64,000 nt of DNA from JAOPZW01 sp963835295 (GCA_963835295.1 CAWIEX010000011.1:992001-1056000), one strand, 5' to 3'; numbered from the stretch's first letter, positions 16,305-25,412 are shown. Made by a program: numbers and translations. The notes: generated by a model not told the origin, from the letters alone.

Positions 16305-16505
16305 ATGCTCGACATGTTCGTCAACGCCCGCATCGCCCGCGACCTCACCGCGCGGCAGTTCGCCGACGGCCCGCGCCGAGGCCCGCGCATCACCGAGCCC
16401 GACGCGACCACGCCCCGCGCCCCCGTCCGCCGCGGCGCCGTGCGCGTCCTGCGCCGGCTGGCCGACCGCCTCGAGCCCGCTCCGCGCTGCGCCCCGCAGT
16501 CCTGA
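16305..16505 (+). CDS. Small Arg/Ala-rich protein, 66 residues
   Basis: Starts MLDMFVNARIARDLTARQFA; the remainder is basic and Pro/Arg-rich with no recognised domain. A strong ribosome site (AAAGGAG) precedes the ATG, and the gene follows the LacI gene by 20 bases, so I treat it as real. Function unknown. Confidence 0.55.
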   Translation: MLDMFVNARIARDLTARQFADGPRRGPRITEPDATTPRAPVRRGAVRVLRRLADRLEPAPRCAPQS

Positions 16506-16541
16506 GCGCGCCGAGCGCCATGTAGGGTCCGGTCCGTCGCC

Positions 16542-17714
16542 ATGGCGGACCGGACGGTCGACATCCTCCTGGTCGGCGGGGGCATCGCCTCGGCGACCGC
16601 CGCGCACATGCTGCGCGAGCAGGGCTTCGACGGCTCGATCCTCCTCGTCGGGCGCGAGCCGCACCCGCCCTACCACCGGCCGCCGGCTTCCAAGGAGTAC
16701 CTGCGCGGCGAGCACGGCGCCGAGGGCGCCCACGTGCACCCCGGTGACTGGTGGGAGGCCAACGGCGTCGAGCTGCTGACGCGCACGAGCGTCCTGGACC
16801 TCGACACCGAGGCGCGCACCGCCAAGCTGTCGACCAAGGAGGAGGTCGGGTTCGACCGCGCCCTGATCGCGACCGGGGCGATGGTCCGCCGCCTGGCGGT
16901 CGACGGCGCCCAGCTCGAGGGCGTGCACTACCTGCGCGCCCTGGGCAACGCCGACGCCATCCGCCAGGAGACCGAGGGGGCCGAGCACGTCGTGTGCGTG
17001 GGCGGCTCCTACATCGCCTCCGAGGTCGCCGCCTCGCTGACCGAGCTCGGCCGCAGCGTGACGATGGTCATGCTCGAGGAGCATCCGCTCGAGCGCGGCT
17101 TCGGCCTCACCGCCGGGCGCTTCTTCCGCCGCGTGCTCGAGGAGCACGGCGTCGAGGTCATCGGCGGCGACGAGGTCGCCCGCTTCGAGGGCGACGAGCG
17201 CCTGGAGCGCGTGGTCACCCACGGCGGGCGCGAGCTCGCCGCGCAGGCCGTCATCTGCGGCGTCGGCGCGATGCCCGACGTCATGCTCGCGCGCAAGGCG
17301 GGCCTGACCCTCGGCGAGCTGGGCGGCGTGCTGTGCGACAGCCGCCTGCGCACGTCGGCCGAGGGCATCCTCGCCGCCGGCGACATGTGCGAGTACGACT
17401 CGGTCGTCCACGGGCGCGTCGTGCGCATCGAGCACGAGGAGGTGGCCGCCGCCCAGGGCGCGACGGCCGCGCGCAACATGCTCGGCGCCGACGCCCCGCA
17501 CGACGAGGTCCCCTACTTCTTCTCCGACCTCTCCGACTGGGCCTCGCTCGAGTACCTCGGCCCGGCCTTCAGCTGGGACGACGAGCAGGTCGAGGGCTCG
17601 GTCGACGACGGCGCCTTCGCGGTCTGGTACCGGGAGGGCGACCGCGTCCGGGCGATGCTGAGCGTCGGCGGCGCCGGCGACCTCGACCGCGCGCGAGAGC
17701 TCATCCAGGGCTAG
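16542..17714 (+). CDS. FAD-dependent ferredoxin reductase-like oxidoreductase
   Basis: The 390-residue pyridine-nucleotide-disulfide-type flavoprotein has an N-terminal FAD-binding GGGIASA (13-19), an internal NAD(P)-binding VCVGGSYIASEVAASL (about 150-165) and a second FAD contact SAEGILAAGDMCEYD (about 280). The C-terminal domain (about 320-390) resembles ferredoxin/rubredoxin reductases. No ferredoxin or oxygenase partner lies next to it. Start ATG at 16542. Confidence 0.85.
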   Translation: MADRTVDILLVGGGIASATAAHMLREQGFDGSILLVGREPHPPYHRPPASKEYLRGEHGAEGAHVHPGDWWEANGVELLTRTSVLDLDTEARTAKLSTKEEVGFDRALIATGAMVRRLAVDGAQLEGVHYLRALGNADAIRQETEGAEHVVCVGGSYIASEVAASLTELGRSVTMVMLEEHPLERGFGLTAGRFFRRVLEEHGVEVIGGDEVARFEGDERLERVVTHGGRELAAQAVICGVGAMPDVMLARKAGLTLGELGGVLCDSRLRTSAEGILAAGDMCEYDSVVHGRVVRIEHEEVAAAQGATAARNMLGADAPHDEVPYFFSDLSDWASLEYLGPAFSWDDEQVEGSVDDGAFAVWYREGDRVRAMLSVGGAGDLDRARELIQG

Positions 17715-17743
17715 CCGGGCCGCTCGAGCTTGGCGCAGTCGTC

Positions 17744-17780
17744 TTGACAGGCGATCGGTAGCGATATATCGTGATCGGTA
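17744..17780 (+). promoter_or_regulatory. Promoter/operator of the PadR gene
   Basis: A TTGACA -35 (17744-17749) is followed by an AT-rich stretch that is unusual here. It contains a perfect 10-bp palindrome CGATATATCG (17762-17771) flanked by two copies of GATCGGTA (17753-17760 and 17773-17780). A TATATC -10 candidate lies inside the palindrome, so a bound repressor would block the promoter. Likely PadR autoregulatory site (inference). Confidence 0.5.
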
Positions 17781-17811
17781 TCAAGAGGTTTCTGACATAA
17801 GGAGATAGGCG

Positions 17812-18531
17812 ATGACAGCTATCGCTAGCACACACTGGGCGGGTCATCACCGCCACCACGAGCCGCGTGCGGGCAAGCACCGCGCCGGCACGAAGCACCA
17901 CGCCGGCAAGCTCCTGCTGGGCGCAGCCCTCATGCGCGCCATGGCCGAGGGCCGGCGCCGCCACGGCGGCCACCGCGGCTACGGCCCGGGGCAGGGCTGG
18001 GTCGGCCCCGGCCCCTTCGGCCCGGGCGGCTTCGGTCCCTTCGGCCGCGGCGGGCGCGGCAAGCGGGCGCGCCGCGGCGACGTGCGCGCGGCGATCCTGC
18101 TCCTGCTCGAGGAGGAGCCGCGCAACGGCTACCAGCTCATGCAGGAGCTCGAGGAGCGCAGCGGCGGCGTCTGGCGCCCGAGCCCCGGGTCGATCTACCC
18201 CGCGCTCTCGCAGCTCGAGGACGAGGGGCTCGTGCACAGCGACGAGTCCGCCGGCCGGCGGGCCTTCCAGCTCACCGACGCGGGCCGCGCGTACCTCGAG
18301 GAGAACCGCGAGGCGCTCGGCACCCCGTGGGACGACGTCGGCGGCGACCTCCCCGAGGGCCTGCTCGAGCTGCGCAAGCTGATGATGCAGCTGGGCATGG
18401 CCACCATGCAGGTGGCCCAGGCCGGCGACGAGGCCCAGACCGCCGAGGCCCACAAGGTCCTCGAGGACGCCCGCCGCTCGCTGTACCGGATCCTCGCCGG
18501 CGACGCCGGCGACGAGCCCGCGGCGGAGTAG
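17812..18531 (+). CDS. PadR-family regulator with His/Gly-rich N-terminal extension
   Basis: The 239-residue protein has a PadR winged helix at about 88-165 (RAAILLLLEEEPRNGYQLMQ, SPGSIYPALSQLEDEGLV) and a C-terminal helical dimerisation part. The first 85 residues are an unusual extension rich in His, Gly, Arg and Pro (THWAGHHRHHEPRAGKH, then GPGPFGPGGFGPFGRGG), which could bind metal or stay disordered. An AGGAGA ribosome site precedes the ATG at 17812. Converges with a glycosyltransferase gene. No transporter or target gene is adjacent. Confidence 0.88.
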   Translation: MTAIASTHWAGHHRHHEPRAGKHRAGTKHHAGKLLLGAALMRAMAEGRRRHGGHRGYGPGQGWVGPGPFGPGGFGPFGRGGRGKRARRGDVRAAILLLLEEEPRNGYQLMQELEERSGGVWRPSPGSIYPALSQLEDEGLVHSDESAGRRAFQLTDAGRAYLEENREALGTPWDDVGGDLPEGLLELRKLMMQLGMATMQVAQAGDEAQTAEAHKVLEDARRSLYRILAGDAGDEPAAE

Positions 18532-18538
18532 GACGCGC

Positions 18539-19405
18539 CTAGCGGTCCTGCGCGGCGCGCCCTCTCCCCCACAACGCGCCGCGCAGCGCCCGCCGCCGCG
18601 CCTCGAGCGTGCGCCGCGGGCGCAGCTGCTCGGCCAGCGCGCCGGCCGCCAGCCACGGCAGGCCGGCGCGCGCCGCCCGCTCCAGCGCGCGGCGCTTGCG
18701 CGGCGCGATGTGCGGCGCGCGCTCGAGCAGCGTGCGCGCCCACAAACGTGGGCGCTCGAGATGGCGCTCGCGGTCGCGCGCGGCGCGCGCGGCCTGCGGC
18801 TCCCCGCTGGAGGGCTCGCCGGGGCGGCGGCGCGGCGACCAGCCGACGACGTTGGCGTCGTGCTGGACGTAGTCGACCAGCGCGCGGTCGACGTAGGCCA
18901 GCTCGCCGAGGGCCAGGGCGCAGACGGCCAGCCAGTGGTCGTGGAAGGAGCCGTCGAGCTCGGCCGGGAAGGGCAGCGCCACGTCGAGGACCTCGCGGCG
19001 CACCAGGCAGGCCGCGCCGGTGACGACGTTCGTCTGAAGCTCGGCCCCCAGGTCGTCCCAGGTCGCCACCCGGTCGGTCCAGTACGTCGGCGAGACCACA
19101 GCTCCGGCGCCGTCGACGATCCGCAGGTCGCAGAAGGCCAGCATCGCGCCCGCGCCGAGCGCGGCGGAGAGGGTCGCGAGCTTGGACGGATGCCAGACGT
19201 CGTCCTGGTCGCAGGGCGCCACGAGGTCGGCCTCGCCGCCGACGCGCGCGTAGCAGCGCTCGAACGCGCGCCAGGGACCGGATCCCTGCTCGTCGTCCTC
19301 GCGCACGAGCGTCCATGCGACGTCGCGCTGGGCCTCCAGCGAGGCCAGCTGGCGCTCCAGGCGGGCCGGCTGGGGGCGGTGGACGGCGAGGCAGACCGCG
19401 ATCAC
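18539..19405 (-). CDS. Family 2 glycosyltransferase
   Basis: The 288-residue GT-A fold protein begins VIAVCLAVHRP, has an acidic motif PCDQDDVWHPSKL for metal and sugar-nucleotide binding (about 70-82), and a SFHDHWLAVCAL segment, as in rhamnosyl- and related surface-polysaccharide transferases. The basic C-terminal tail (about 215-288) lacks clear membrane segments. Start GTG at 19405; an in-frame extension upstream does not resemble the family. Acceptor unknown; no polysaccharide cluster is present. Confidence 0.78.
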   Translation of the reverse strand: MIAVCLAVHRPQPARLERQLASLEAQRDVAWTLVREDDEQGSGPWRAFERCYARVGGEADLVAPCDQDDVWHPSKLATLSAALGAGAMLAFCDLRIVDGAGAVVSPTYWTDRVATWDDLGAELQTNVVTGAACLVRREVLDVALPFPAELDGSFHDHWLAVCALALGELAYVDRALVDYVQHDANVVGWSPRRRPGEPSSGEPQAARAARDRERHLERPRLWARTLLERAPHIAPRKRRALERAARAGLPWLAAGALAEQLRPRRTLEARRRALRGALWGRGRAAQDR

Positions 19406-19453
19406 GACCGTAGGATCGCGCGCCGGCGCTCGGTGCCGCAGTAACGTTTGCCC

Positions 19454-19693
19454 ATGGCGGACGAAGCCAACCTCATCGGCCCCGACGAGCCGGCGTTTCA
19501 CCTCGAGCTCACCGCCGCGCAGCTGAAGGTCACCCACACAGCGCTCAAGTCGCTCTACGACGACCTCGGCCACGAGGAGCGCGACGTCCAGGGCGTCGTG
19601 CGCGAGGTGCTCTCCAAGCTCCCCGGCGAGCATGAGATCCGCGCGATCGACCTCAAGCGCGAGCTCGCCCGCCGGGGCGACACCCCGGCTTAG
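19454..19693 (+). CDS. Small helical protein, 79 residues
   Basis: MADEANLIGPDEPAFHLELT begins an acidic, helix-forming protein with no cysteines or membrane segment. ATG at 19454 lies 48 bases from the divergent glycosyltransferase start. Codon use matches its neighbours, so it is probably real, but I recognise no family. The MFS gene follows after 49 bases. Confidence 0.55.
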   Translation: MADEANLIGPDEPAFHLELTAAQLKVTHTALKSLYDDLGHEERDVQGVVREVLSKLPGEHEIRAIDLKRELARRGDTPA

Positions 19694-19742
19694 CCCCCCC
19701 TTTGGCGCATGCCGGCGCTGCGCCGCGGGAAGGCCGTCGCCC

Positions 19743-21197
19743 ATGGCAGCCAGCGCCGGCGAGACCATCACGACGCGCATCCCGGGCCGCATGGACCGGC
19801 TGCCGTGGAGCCGCTGGCACTGGCTCGTCGTCCTCGGCCTGGGCACCGTGTGGATCCTCGACGGCGTCGAGGTCACCATCGTCGGCGCGATCGCGAGCCG
19901 CCTGCAGGACAAGCAGACGCTCGGCCTCAGCGCCTTCGAAATCGCCTTCGGCGGCACGTGTTACATCATCGGCGCCGCGATCGGAGCGGTCGGCTTCGGG
20001 TACCTCACCGACCGCCTCGGGCGCAAGAAGCTCTTCATCGTCACGCTCGCCGTGTACCTGACCGCGACGGTGGCGACCGCGTTCACGTGGAGCGCCGCGT
20101 CGTTCTGGGTCTTCCGCGCGCTCACCGGCCTGGGCATCGGCGGCGAGTACGCGGCGATCAACTCCGCCATCGACGAGCTCATCCCCGCGCGGGCGCGTGG
20201 CTGGGTCGATCTCGCGATCAACGGCTCCTACTGGCTCGGGGCCGCGGCCGGCGCCGCTCTGTCCTTCGTACTGCTGGACAAGAGCATCTTCTCGATCGAC
20301 CTCGGCTGGCGGCTGGCCTTCGGACTCGGCGCCGTCATGGGCCTGGCCATCATGTTCGTGCGCCGCAACGTGCCGGAGAGCCCGCGCTGGCTGACCATCC
20401 ACGGCCACGAGGAGGAGGCCGAGCGGCTCGTCAGCTCGATCGAGGAGCGCGTCAAGCGCGACACCGGACAACGCGAGCTCGACGACCCCGGCGAGGAGAT
20501 CGAGATCGAGCCGCGCGAGGCGACCAACGTCTTCGAGATCGCGCGCACGCTGTTCAAGCGCTATCCGCGGCGCTCGATGCTGGGCTTCACGCTCATGGCC
20601 ACGCAGGCCTTCATCTACAACGCGGTCATCTTCACCTTCTCGATCGTCCTGACCACCTTCTTCAAGGTCTCCGACTCGGCCGCGCCCGCCTATCTGATCC
20701 CGTTCGGGATCGCCAACTTCGCGGGCGCGCTGCTGCTCGGCCGGCTCTTCGACACGGTCGGGCGGCGGCCGATGATCGCCGGCACGTACCTGATCTCCGC
20801 CATCGGCCTGCTCCTGCTCGGGCTGCTGTTCAACAACGGCACGCTCGGGCTCGGCGGCTTCATGGTCGTGCTGTGCGCGACGTTCTTCTTCGCCTCCGCG
20901 GCGGCGTCGGCCGGCTACCTGACGGTCAGCGAGGTCTTCCCCTTGGAGACGCGCGCCATGGCCATCGCGCTCTTCTACGCGATCTCGACCGGGATCGGCG
21001 GCGGGGTGGGGCCGGTGCTCTTCGGCAGCCTCCTCGGAACGGGTGACCGGAGCAGCCTCTTCCTCGGCTACGCCATCGCCTCGGCGCTCATGCTCGTGGC
21101 CGCCGTGGTGGCGGCGGTGTGGGGCGTGGACGCCGAGCAGGAGTCGCTCGAGGAGATCGCCGAGCCGCTCTCCGCGACGTCGGCGGAGCCGGCATGA
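19743..21197 (+). CDS. MFS transporter, sugar/organic-acid porter type
   Basis: The 484-residue protein has twelve predicted membrane segments and major-facilitator signatures: DRLGRKK after TM2, RALTGLGIGGEYAAINSAIDE in TM4-5, VPESPRWL before the central loop and DTVGRRP in the second half. A long charged loop (about 220-265) divides the halves. This pattern is of the sugar porter/metabolite:H+ symporter group; the substrate cannot be told. The next gene overlaps its stop by ATGA. Confidence 0.9.
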   Translation: MAASAGETITTRIPGRMDRLPWSRWHWLVVLGLGTVWILDGVEVTIVGAIASRLQDKQTLGLSAFEIAFGGTCYIIGAAIGAVGFGYLTDRLGRKKLFIVTLAVYLTATVATAFTWSAASFWVFRALTGLGIGGEYAAINSAIDELIPARARGWVDLAINGSYWLGAAAGAALSFVLLDKSIFSIDLGWRLAFGLGAVMGLAIMFVRRNVPESPRWLTIHGHEEEAERLVSSIEERVKRDTGQRELDDPGEEIEIEPREATNVFEIARTLFKRYPRRSMLGFTLMATQAFIYNAVIFTFSIVLTTFFKVSDSAAPAYLIPFGIANFAGALLLGRLFDTVGRRPMIAGTYLISAIGLLLLGLLFNNGTLGLGGFMVVLCATFFFASAAASAGYLTVSEVFPLETRAMAIALFYAISTGIGGGVGPVLFGSLLGTGDRSSLFLGYAIASALMLVAAVVAAVWGVDAEQESLEEIAEPLSATSAEPA

Positions 21198-21445
21198 GCC
21201 GACGCGTGTGGTCGCCGCGGCCGCTCGTCTTCGGCGGCGTCGAACCGGCCGGCCTCGCCGAGCGCGAGGCCGAGGCGATCGTCGCCGTCCTGCGCCGCGA
21301 GGGCCCGCTCGACGCGCGCACCTTGCGCGGGCGGGTCGAGGCGCGCCTGTGGGGGCCGGGCCGCTTCGGCCCCGCCCTGCGGCGCGCCGTGCGCGACGGC
21401 CGCGTGCGGCGGGTCGGCCGGCGCACGTGGGCCGCTGTCGACTAG
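21194..21445 (+). CDS. Small winged-helix-like basic protein
   Basis: The 83-residue product starts in an ATGA overlap with the MFS gene. Residues about 25-83 (AEAIVAVLRREGPLDARTLRGRVE, then ALRRAVRDGRVRRVGRRTWA) look like a small winged helix, but no family is certain. It may be a DNA-binding partner of the transporter operon. Confidence 0.55.
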   Translation: MSRRVWSPRPLVFGGVEPAGLAEREAEAIVAVLRREGPLDARTLRGRVEARLWGPGRFGPALRRAVRDGRVRRVGRRTWAAVD

Positions 21446-21515
21446 GAGAACGTCGGCCTCCGTCCGGGGGACCCGCCTGCGGCGGCATGCCTTCCCGCGG
21501 TCGGCCCGCGCCAGC

Positions 21516-21531
21516 GTGCCGCCTCCGGCAC
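21516..21531. terminator. Hairpin between convergent genes
   Basis: GTGCCG-N4-CGGCAC lies in the 88-base gap between the stop codons at 21445 and 21534. It is short and without a U-tract; probably a bidirectional terminator. Confidence 0.4.
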
Positions 21532-21533
21532 CC

Positions 21534-21905
21534 CTAGAGCTCGACGCCGCGCTCGGCGAGCAGGGCGCGGACGTCGGCCGGGGGGTGGCCGGCGAACTCG
21601 GCGCGGGCGGCCAGCGCCAGCAGCTCGTGGGGTTCCTCGTCCACCTCGTCGCGACGGAAGGCGAGATAGGTCGCGACCGCCGCGGCCAGCTGCACGGCCG
21701 GGTCCTCGGCCTGCGGGTCCAGCTTGCCCGCCTCCTCGGCGATGCGTTGGGCGGCGATCTCGGCGCCGTAGCTGCCGACCGGCTCGTCGTCGTCCTCGAA
21801 GCGCTCCAGGAGGTCCTCGATCCCGGCCAGGCCCTCGGGGTCGACGGCGACCACGGCGCGGTGCACGATGGCGGCGAGGGTCACGGGTGCGGGGTCGGTG
21901 GGCAT
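21534..21905 (-). CDS. Acidic helical protein of unknown function
   Basis: The 123-residue soluble protein is rich in Glu, Asp and Ala and looks all-helical (IVHRAVVAVDPEGLAGIEDLLERF, then GAEIAAQRIAEEAGKLD). No cysteines, signal or membrane segment. Divergent from the next dehydrogenase gene with 49 bases between starts. No family recognised. Confidence 0.6.
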   Translation of the reverse strand: MPTDPAPVTLAAIVHRAVVAVDPEGLAGIEDLLERFEDDDEPVGSYGAEIAAQRIAEEAGKLDPQAEDPAVQLAAAVATYLAFRRDEVDEEPHELLALAARAEFAGHPPADVRALLAERGVEL

Positions 21906-21954
21906 GCTCGTCGGGTTCCCACGTGACCGCGCGCCAAACGGCTAGCGTGCGGGC

Positions 21955-22806
21955 ATGGCCACCATCGCCGCACTGGGCACGGGCGTCATGGGCGCTCCGA
22001 TGGCCCGCAACCTCGCCCGCGCGGGCCACGAGGTCCGCGCCTGGAACCGCAGCCCCGACAAGGCCGCCGCACTGCGCGACGACGGCGTCGACGTGCGCGA
22101 CGACCCCGCGGCGGCGGCGGCGGGCGCCGACGTCGTGCTGACCATGCTGGCCGACGCCGATGCGGTGCTCGAGGTCGCGCGCCGGGCGAACCTCGCCGGG
22201 GAGCAGATCTGGTGGCAGGCGTCCACCATCGGGATCGAGGGCATCGAGCACTGCGCGGCGCTCGCGCAGGAGACGGGCGCCGTCCTAGTCGACGCGCCGG
22301 TGCTCGGCACCAGGCTCCCGGCCGAGGAGGGCAAGCTCGTCGTCCTGGCCTCCGGCCCGGACTCCGCCCTGGACACCCTCGCGCCGCTCTTCGAGGCGGT
22401 CGGGCAGCGGGCCATGCGCCTCGGGCCGGCGGGCACCGCGACGCGCCTCAAGCTGGCGGTCAACCTGTGGGTCCTGACCGTGACCCAGGGCACCGCCGAG
22501 ACCATCGCCTTCGCCCAGTCGCTGGGCGTCGAGCCGGAGTGGGTCCTCGAGGCGCTGGAGGGCGGCGCGCTCGACCTGCCCTACTTCCGCATGAAGTCCA
22601 AGCTCATGCTCGACGAGGACTTCCCGGCCTCGTTCGCGCTCGCGCTGGCGGCCAAGGACGCGCGCTTGGTGGCCGAGGCGGCCGAGCGCCACGGCGCCGA
22701 CCTGCCGATCGCGGCAGCGATCGCCCAGCGCTTCGCGCAGGCCACCGAGGCCGGCCACGGCGAGGAGGACATGGCCGCCACCTACCGTCTCTCCAAGCCG
22801 AGCTGA
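21955..22806 (+). CDS. 3-hydroxyisobutyrate dehydrogenase-like NAD(P) oxidoreductase
   Basis: The 283-residue beta-hydroxyacid dehydrogenase has the Rossmann motif LGTGVMGAPMARNL near residues 7-20, a substrate-binding segment (DAPVLGTRLPAEEGKLVV, where the family normally has GGxxGA) and the catalytic lysine in ATRLKLAVN. It acts on a small hydroxyacid or semialdehyde, but the substrate is not predictable. The altered substrate loop places it in the broad imine reductase/HIBADH group. It converges on the FUSC-like gene with one base between them. Confidence 0.85.
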   Translation: MATIAALGTGVMGAPMARNLARAGHEVRAWNRSPDKAAALRDDGVDVRDDPAAAAAGADVVLTMLADADAVLEVARRANLAGEQIWWQASTIGIEGIEHCAALAQETGAVLVDAPVLGTRLPAEEGKLVVLASGPDSALDTLAPLFEAVGQRAMRLGPAGTATRLKLAVNLWVLTVTQGTAETIAFAQSLGVEPEWVLEALEGGALDLPYFRMKSKLMLDEDFPASFALALAAKDARLVAEAAERHGADLPIAAAIAQRFAQATEAGHGEEDMAATYRLSKPS

Positions 22807-22807
22807 C

Positions 22808-23929
22808 CTAAGGGGCGGCCCCGGCGCGCTCGACCGCGGCCTCCAGGGCAGTGCGAGCCTCGTCGCCCGTCATGCCCGAACCGCGCAGGAGGTCGATCGC
22901 CGTCGAGCGGACCTGCCCGATGATGACGCTGATCGAGAGGCCCGGGTCGTCTTGCAGGAGCCGCGTCGCCTTCACCGCGGCCTCGAGCGCCAGGCGCCGC
23001 GCGGCGGTGTCCTGCTCGGGGTGCTCGAGCTGGTTGCCCAGCTCGAGGACGCCATCGCCGAGCAGCGCGACCGCCTCGGCCAGCTCGTCGGGCGCAGGCC
23101 CGTGGCGGCGGATCGCGCTGAGCGCGCGCCGGGCGAGCACGCGCGTGTTGCGCACGGCGTAGTCCATCTGCTGGGCGGCCTCGGCGTAGAGCGGGACGCG
23201 CTCGCGCGTGCGCCCGCGCGGGCGGCGCAAGGTGAAGGTCTCTCGAGCCAGGGCGACGGCATCGAAGAAGGCGGCGAGGTCGTCATCGGTGTCGCGGGCC
23301 ACCTCCAGCGCGCGCCGGGCCCGCTGCTCGTCGCCCTCGCGCAGCGCCTCGGCCAGGGCCTTGAGGGCGACCGACAGGTCGCTGACCACGGGCCGCGCCG
23401 CCTTCGCCATCGCGCGCACTGGATCGCGTGGGAAGAGGACCTGGCCCACGAGCAGGGCGATGGCGCCGCCGATGAGGGCGTCGAGGAAGCGCGACGGCGA
23501 CGGGCTCGCGCCCGGCTGCAGCGTGGCCACGATGAGGATGCCCGAGATCGCGGCCTGGTTGACGAGGATCGCGCCCGCGCCGAGAAGCAGAGCGGCCGCC
23601 ATCGAGAGCCCGACGACCAGCATGAGCACGAGCGTGTTCGCGCCCAGGGCGCGCACGATGACGTCGGCGACGAGGATGCCGACGGCGACGCCGGCCGTGA
23701 GCTCGATGGCCCGGATCGTGCGCCCGCCGCGCGACACGCCCAGCGCGATGACCGCCGCCGCGGGGGCGAAATACGGATGCGGGTGCAGCAGCGAGGCGAG
23801 CGCCCAAGCCGAGCCGGCCGCCACCGTCGTCTGCAGGATCCCCCACAGCTCGGCGCGGACCCGGCGCACACGGCGACGTATCGCGCCGCGGACCTTGGGC
23901 ACGGTCGGCGTGGAGGGGCGGGCGGGCAC
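22808..23929 (-). CDS. FUSC/aromatic-acid-exporter-like membrane protein
   Basis: The 373-residue protein has about six membrane segments in residues 25-175 (LWGILQTTVAAGSAWALASLL and following) and a cytoplasmic helical second half. A SRGGRTIRAIELTAGVAVGI segment matches the FUSC/ArAE family of putative exporters. Start uncertain: GTG at 23929 or GTG at 23902. The 6-phosphogluconate dehydrogenase gene lies 73 bases upstream on the same strand. Confidence 0.7.
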   Translation of the reverse strand: MPARPSTPTVPKVRGAIRRRVRRVRAELWGILQTTVAAGSAWALASLLHPHPYFAPAAAVIALGVSRGGRTIRAIELTAGVAVGILVADVIVRALGANTLVLMLVVGLSMAAALLLGAGAILVNQAAISGILIVATLQPGASPSPSRFLDALIGGAIALLVGQVLFPRDPVRAMAKAARPVVSDLSVALKALAEALREGDEQRARRALEVARDTDDDLAAFFDAVALARETFTLRRPRGRTRERVPLYAEAAQQMDYAVRNTRVLARRALSAIRRHGPAPDELAEAVALLGDGVLELGNQLEHPEQDTAARRLALEAAVKATRLLQDDPGLSISVIIGQVRSTAIDLLRGSGMTGDEARTALEAAVERAGAAP

Positions 23930-24002
23930 TGGGTGGATTGTGCCCGCCCGCCTACCGCTAAGACGCTCTCGGGCACCACGGCGATGCGGTCGCGCCGTGA
24001 AA

Positions 24003-25019
24003 CTACGTGACGCTCTTCTCCAGGTGCCCGCCGAAGCCGAAGCGCATCGCCGACAGGGCGCGGTTGCCGAACTCGCCCTCGCCCCGCGACTCGAAGCGCG
24101 TGTAGAGGCTGGCCGTGATGACCGGGGCGGGAACGCCCTCGTCGACGGCGGCGAGCACGGTCCAGCGCCCTTCGCCCGAGTCCGAGACGCGCCCCGAGAA
24201 GCCCTCGAGCTTGGGGTCCTGGGCCAGCGCCTGGGCCGTGAGGTCGAGCAGCCACGAGGCAACCACGCTGCCGCGCCGCCAGACCTCGGCGATCTCGGCG
24301 ATCGGCAGGTCGTACATGTAGGCCTCGGGATCGCGCAGCGGCGTCGTCTCGGCGTCGTGCTCCTGCTGCTCCGCGCCGATGTTGGCGCGCTCGAGGATGT
24401 TCAGCCCCTCCGCGTAAGCGGCCATCATCCCGTACTCGATCCCGTTGTGGACCATCTTCACGAAGTGCCCCGCACCGGCCGGGCCGCAGTGCAGGTAGCC
24501 CTGCTCGGCCGGCGTCGGATCGCCCTCGCGACCCGGCGTGCGCGCCGCAGCGTCGGCGCCGGGGGACAGCGCGCTGAAGAACGGGTCCAGGCGCTCCACC
24601 GCCTTGTCGTCGCCGCCGATCATCAGGCAGAAGCCGCGCTCGAGGCCGAAGACGCCGCCGCTGGTGCCCATGTCGACGTAGTGCAGGCCCTGCTGGCCGA
24701 GCTCGGCGGCGCGGCGCAGGTCGTCGCGGTAGTAGGAGTTGCCGCCGTCGATGATGGTGTCGTCGGCCTGCAACAGCGGCGCGAGGCGGGTGATCGTGTC
24801 CTCGACGAACGCGGCCGGGACCATGATGCAGATGCAGCGCGGCGGCGCCAGCGCGGCGACGAACTCCTCCAGCGAGCCGGAGCCTGTACTCCCCTCCCCG
24901 ACGAGCCCGGTCACGGCATCGGGGCTGACGTCGAAGACGACGCAGTCGTGGCCATTGCGCATCAGCCGGCGCACCATGTTGGCGCCCATGCGGCCCAGTC
25001 CGATCATCCCAATCTGCAT
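24003..25019 (-). CDS. gnd: 6-phosphogluconate dehydrogenase, decarboxylating (short type)
   Basis: The 338-residue enzyme converts 6-phosphogluconate to ribulose 5-phosphate. It shows the dinucleotide motif GLGRMGANMVRRL, DGGNSYYRDD, GTSGGVFGLERG and the catalytic HFVKMVHNGIEYGMM. The length and the YLHCGPAGAGHFVK form are those of the shorter GntZ/YqeC-like branch rather than the 470-residue enzyme. Start ATG at 25019 with a plausible AAGGAG site upstream. Intergenic element B lies about 90 bases upstream. Confidence 0.9.
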   Translation of the reverse strand: MQIGMIGLGRMGANMVRRLMRNGHDCVVFDVSPDAVTGLVGEGSTGSGSLEEFVAALAPPRCICIMVPAAFVEDTITRLAPLLQADDTIIDGGNSYYRDDLRRAAELGQQGLHYVDMGTSGGVFGLERGFCLMIGGDDKAVERLDPFFSALSPGADAAARTPGREGDPTPAEQGYLHCGPAGAGHFVKMVHNGIEYGMMAAYAEGLNILERANIGAEQQEHDAETTPLRDPEAYMYDLPIAEIAEVWRRGSVVASWLLDLTAQALAQDPKLEGFSGRVSDSGEGRWTVLAAVDEGVPAPVITASLYTRFESRGEGEFGNRALSAMRFGFGGHLEKSVT

Positions 25020-25107
25020 GGGGCTGCTCCTTACCCGGTCGTTTGCGTGGCGACGCTAGCACCGGGGTGCTGGCCGGAGGAGTCCGTGCCTCGCCTGGGC
25101 GGGCGCG

Positions 25108-25412
25108 AACAGCATCATCGAGGGAAGGAGGCTGGCGGGCTTCGGGGCGCGGGTCGTCGTCCTCAGGAGTGCGCCCCCCGGGTGCGATCGCGCGTGTTTC
25201 GCAACAGTCTTTGGAGGCCCCCAGGGGGTGGTCGAGATTGACCTAAATACTCTCGGTCAAACGCGCACACCCCCTTTGGCCGCCCGTGGAAACGTGTTGC
25301 GAGGCACGCTCGAAGTGCGCACGGACTCCGCGGGCCCGCCAAGAGCCACCCGCTCTCGCGGAGCCGCGAGCGCCGCGACCACCGCCACTCCCCTCTCCCT
25401 CGGTGATGCTGT
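25108..25412 (+). repeat. Intergenic palindromic element, copy B
   Basis: It fills most of the gene-free 25020-25484 interval. The left end AACAGCATCATCGAGGGAA and right end TCCCTCGGTGATGCTGT are inverted copies. Inside, the GGTCGTCGTCCT box, a segment GTCTTTGGAGGC and a central stem GGGGGTG/CACCCCC (25224-25230 with 25268-25274) enclose a nested TTGACC/GGTCAA. Both halves are imperfect inverted copies of each other. Closest to copy C. No open frame. Confidence 0.8.

Noticed and set aside
23929..24262. N-terminal extension of the FUSC-like gene
   Set aside because: The extra residues overlap the 6-phosphogluconate dehydrogenase gene and have shadow-like Arg/Ser/Ala composition.
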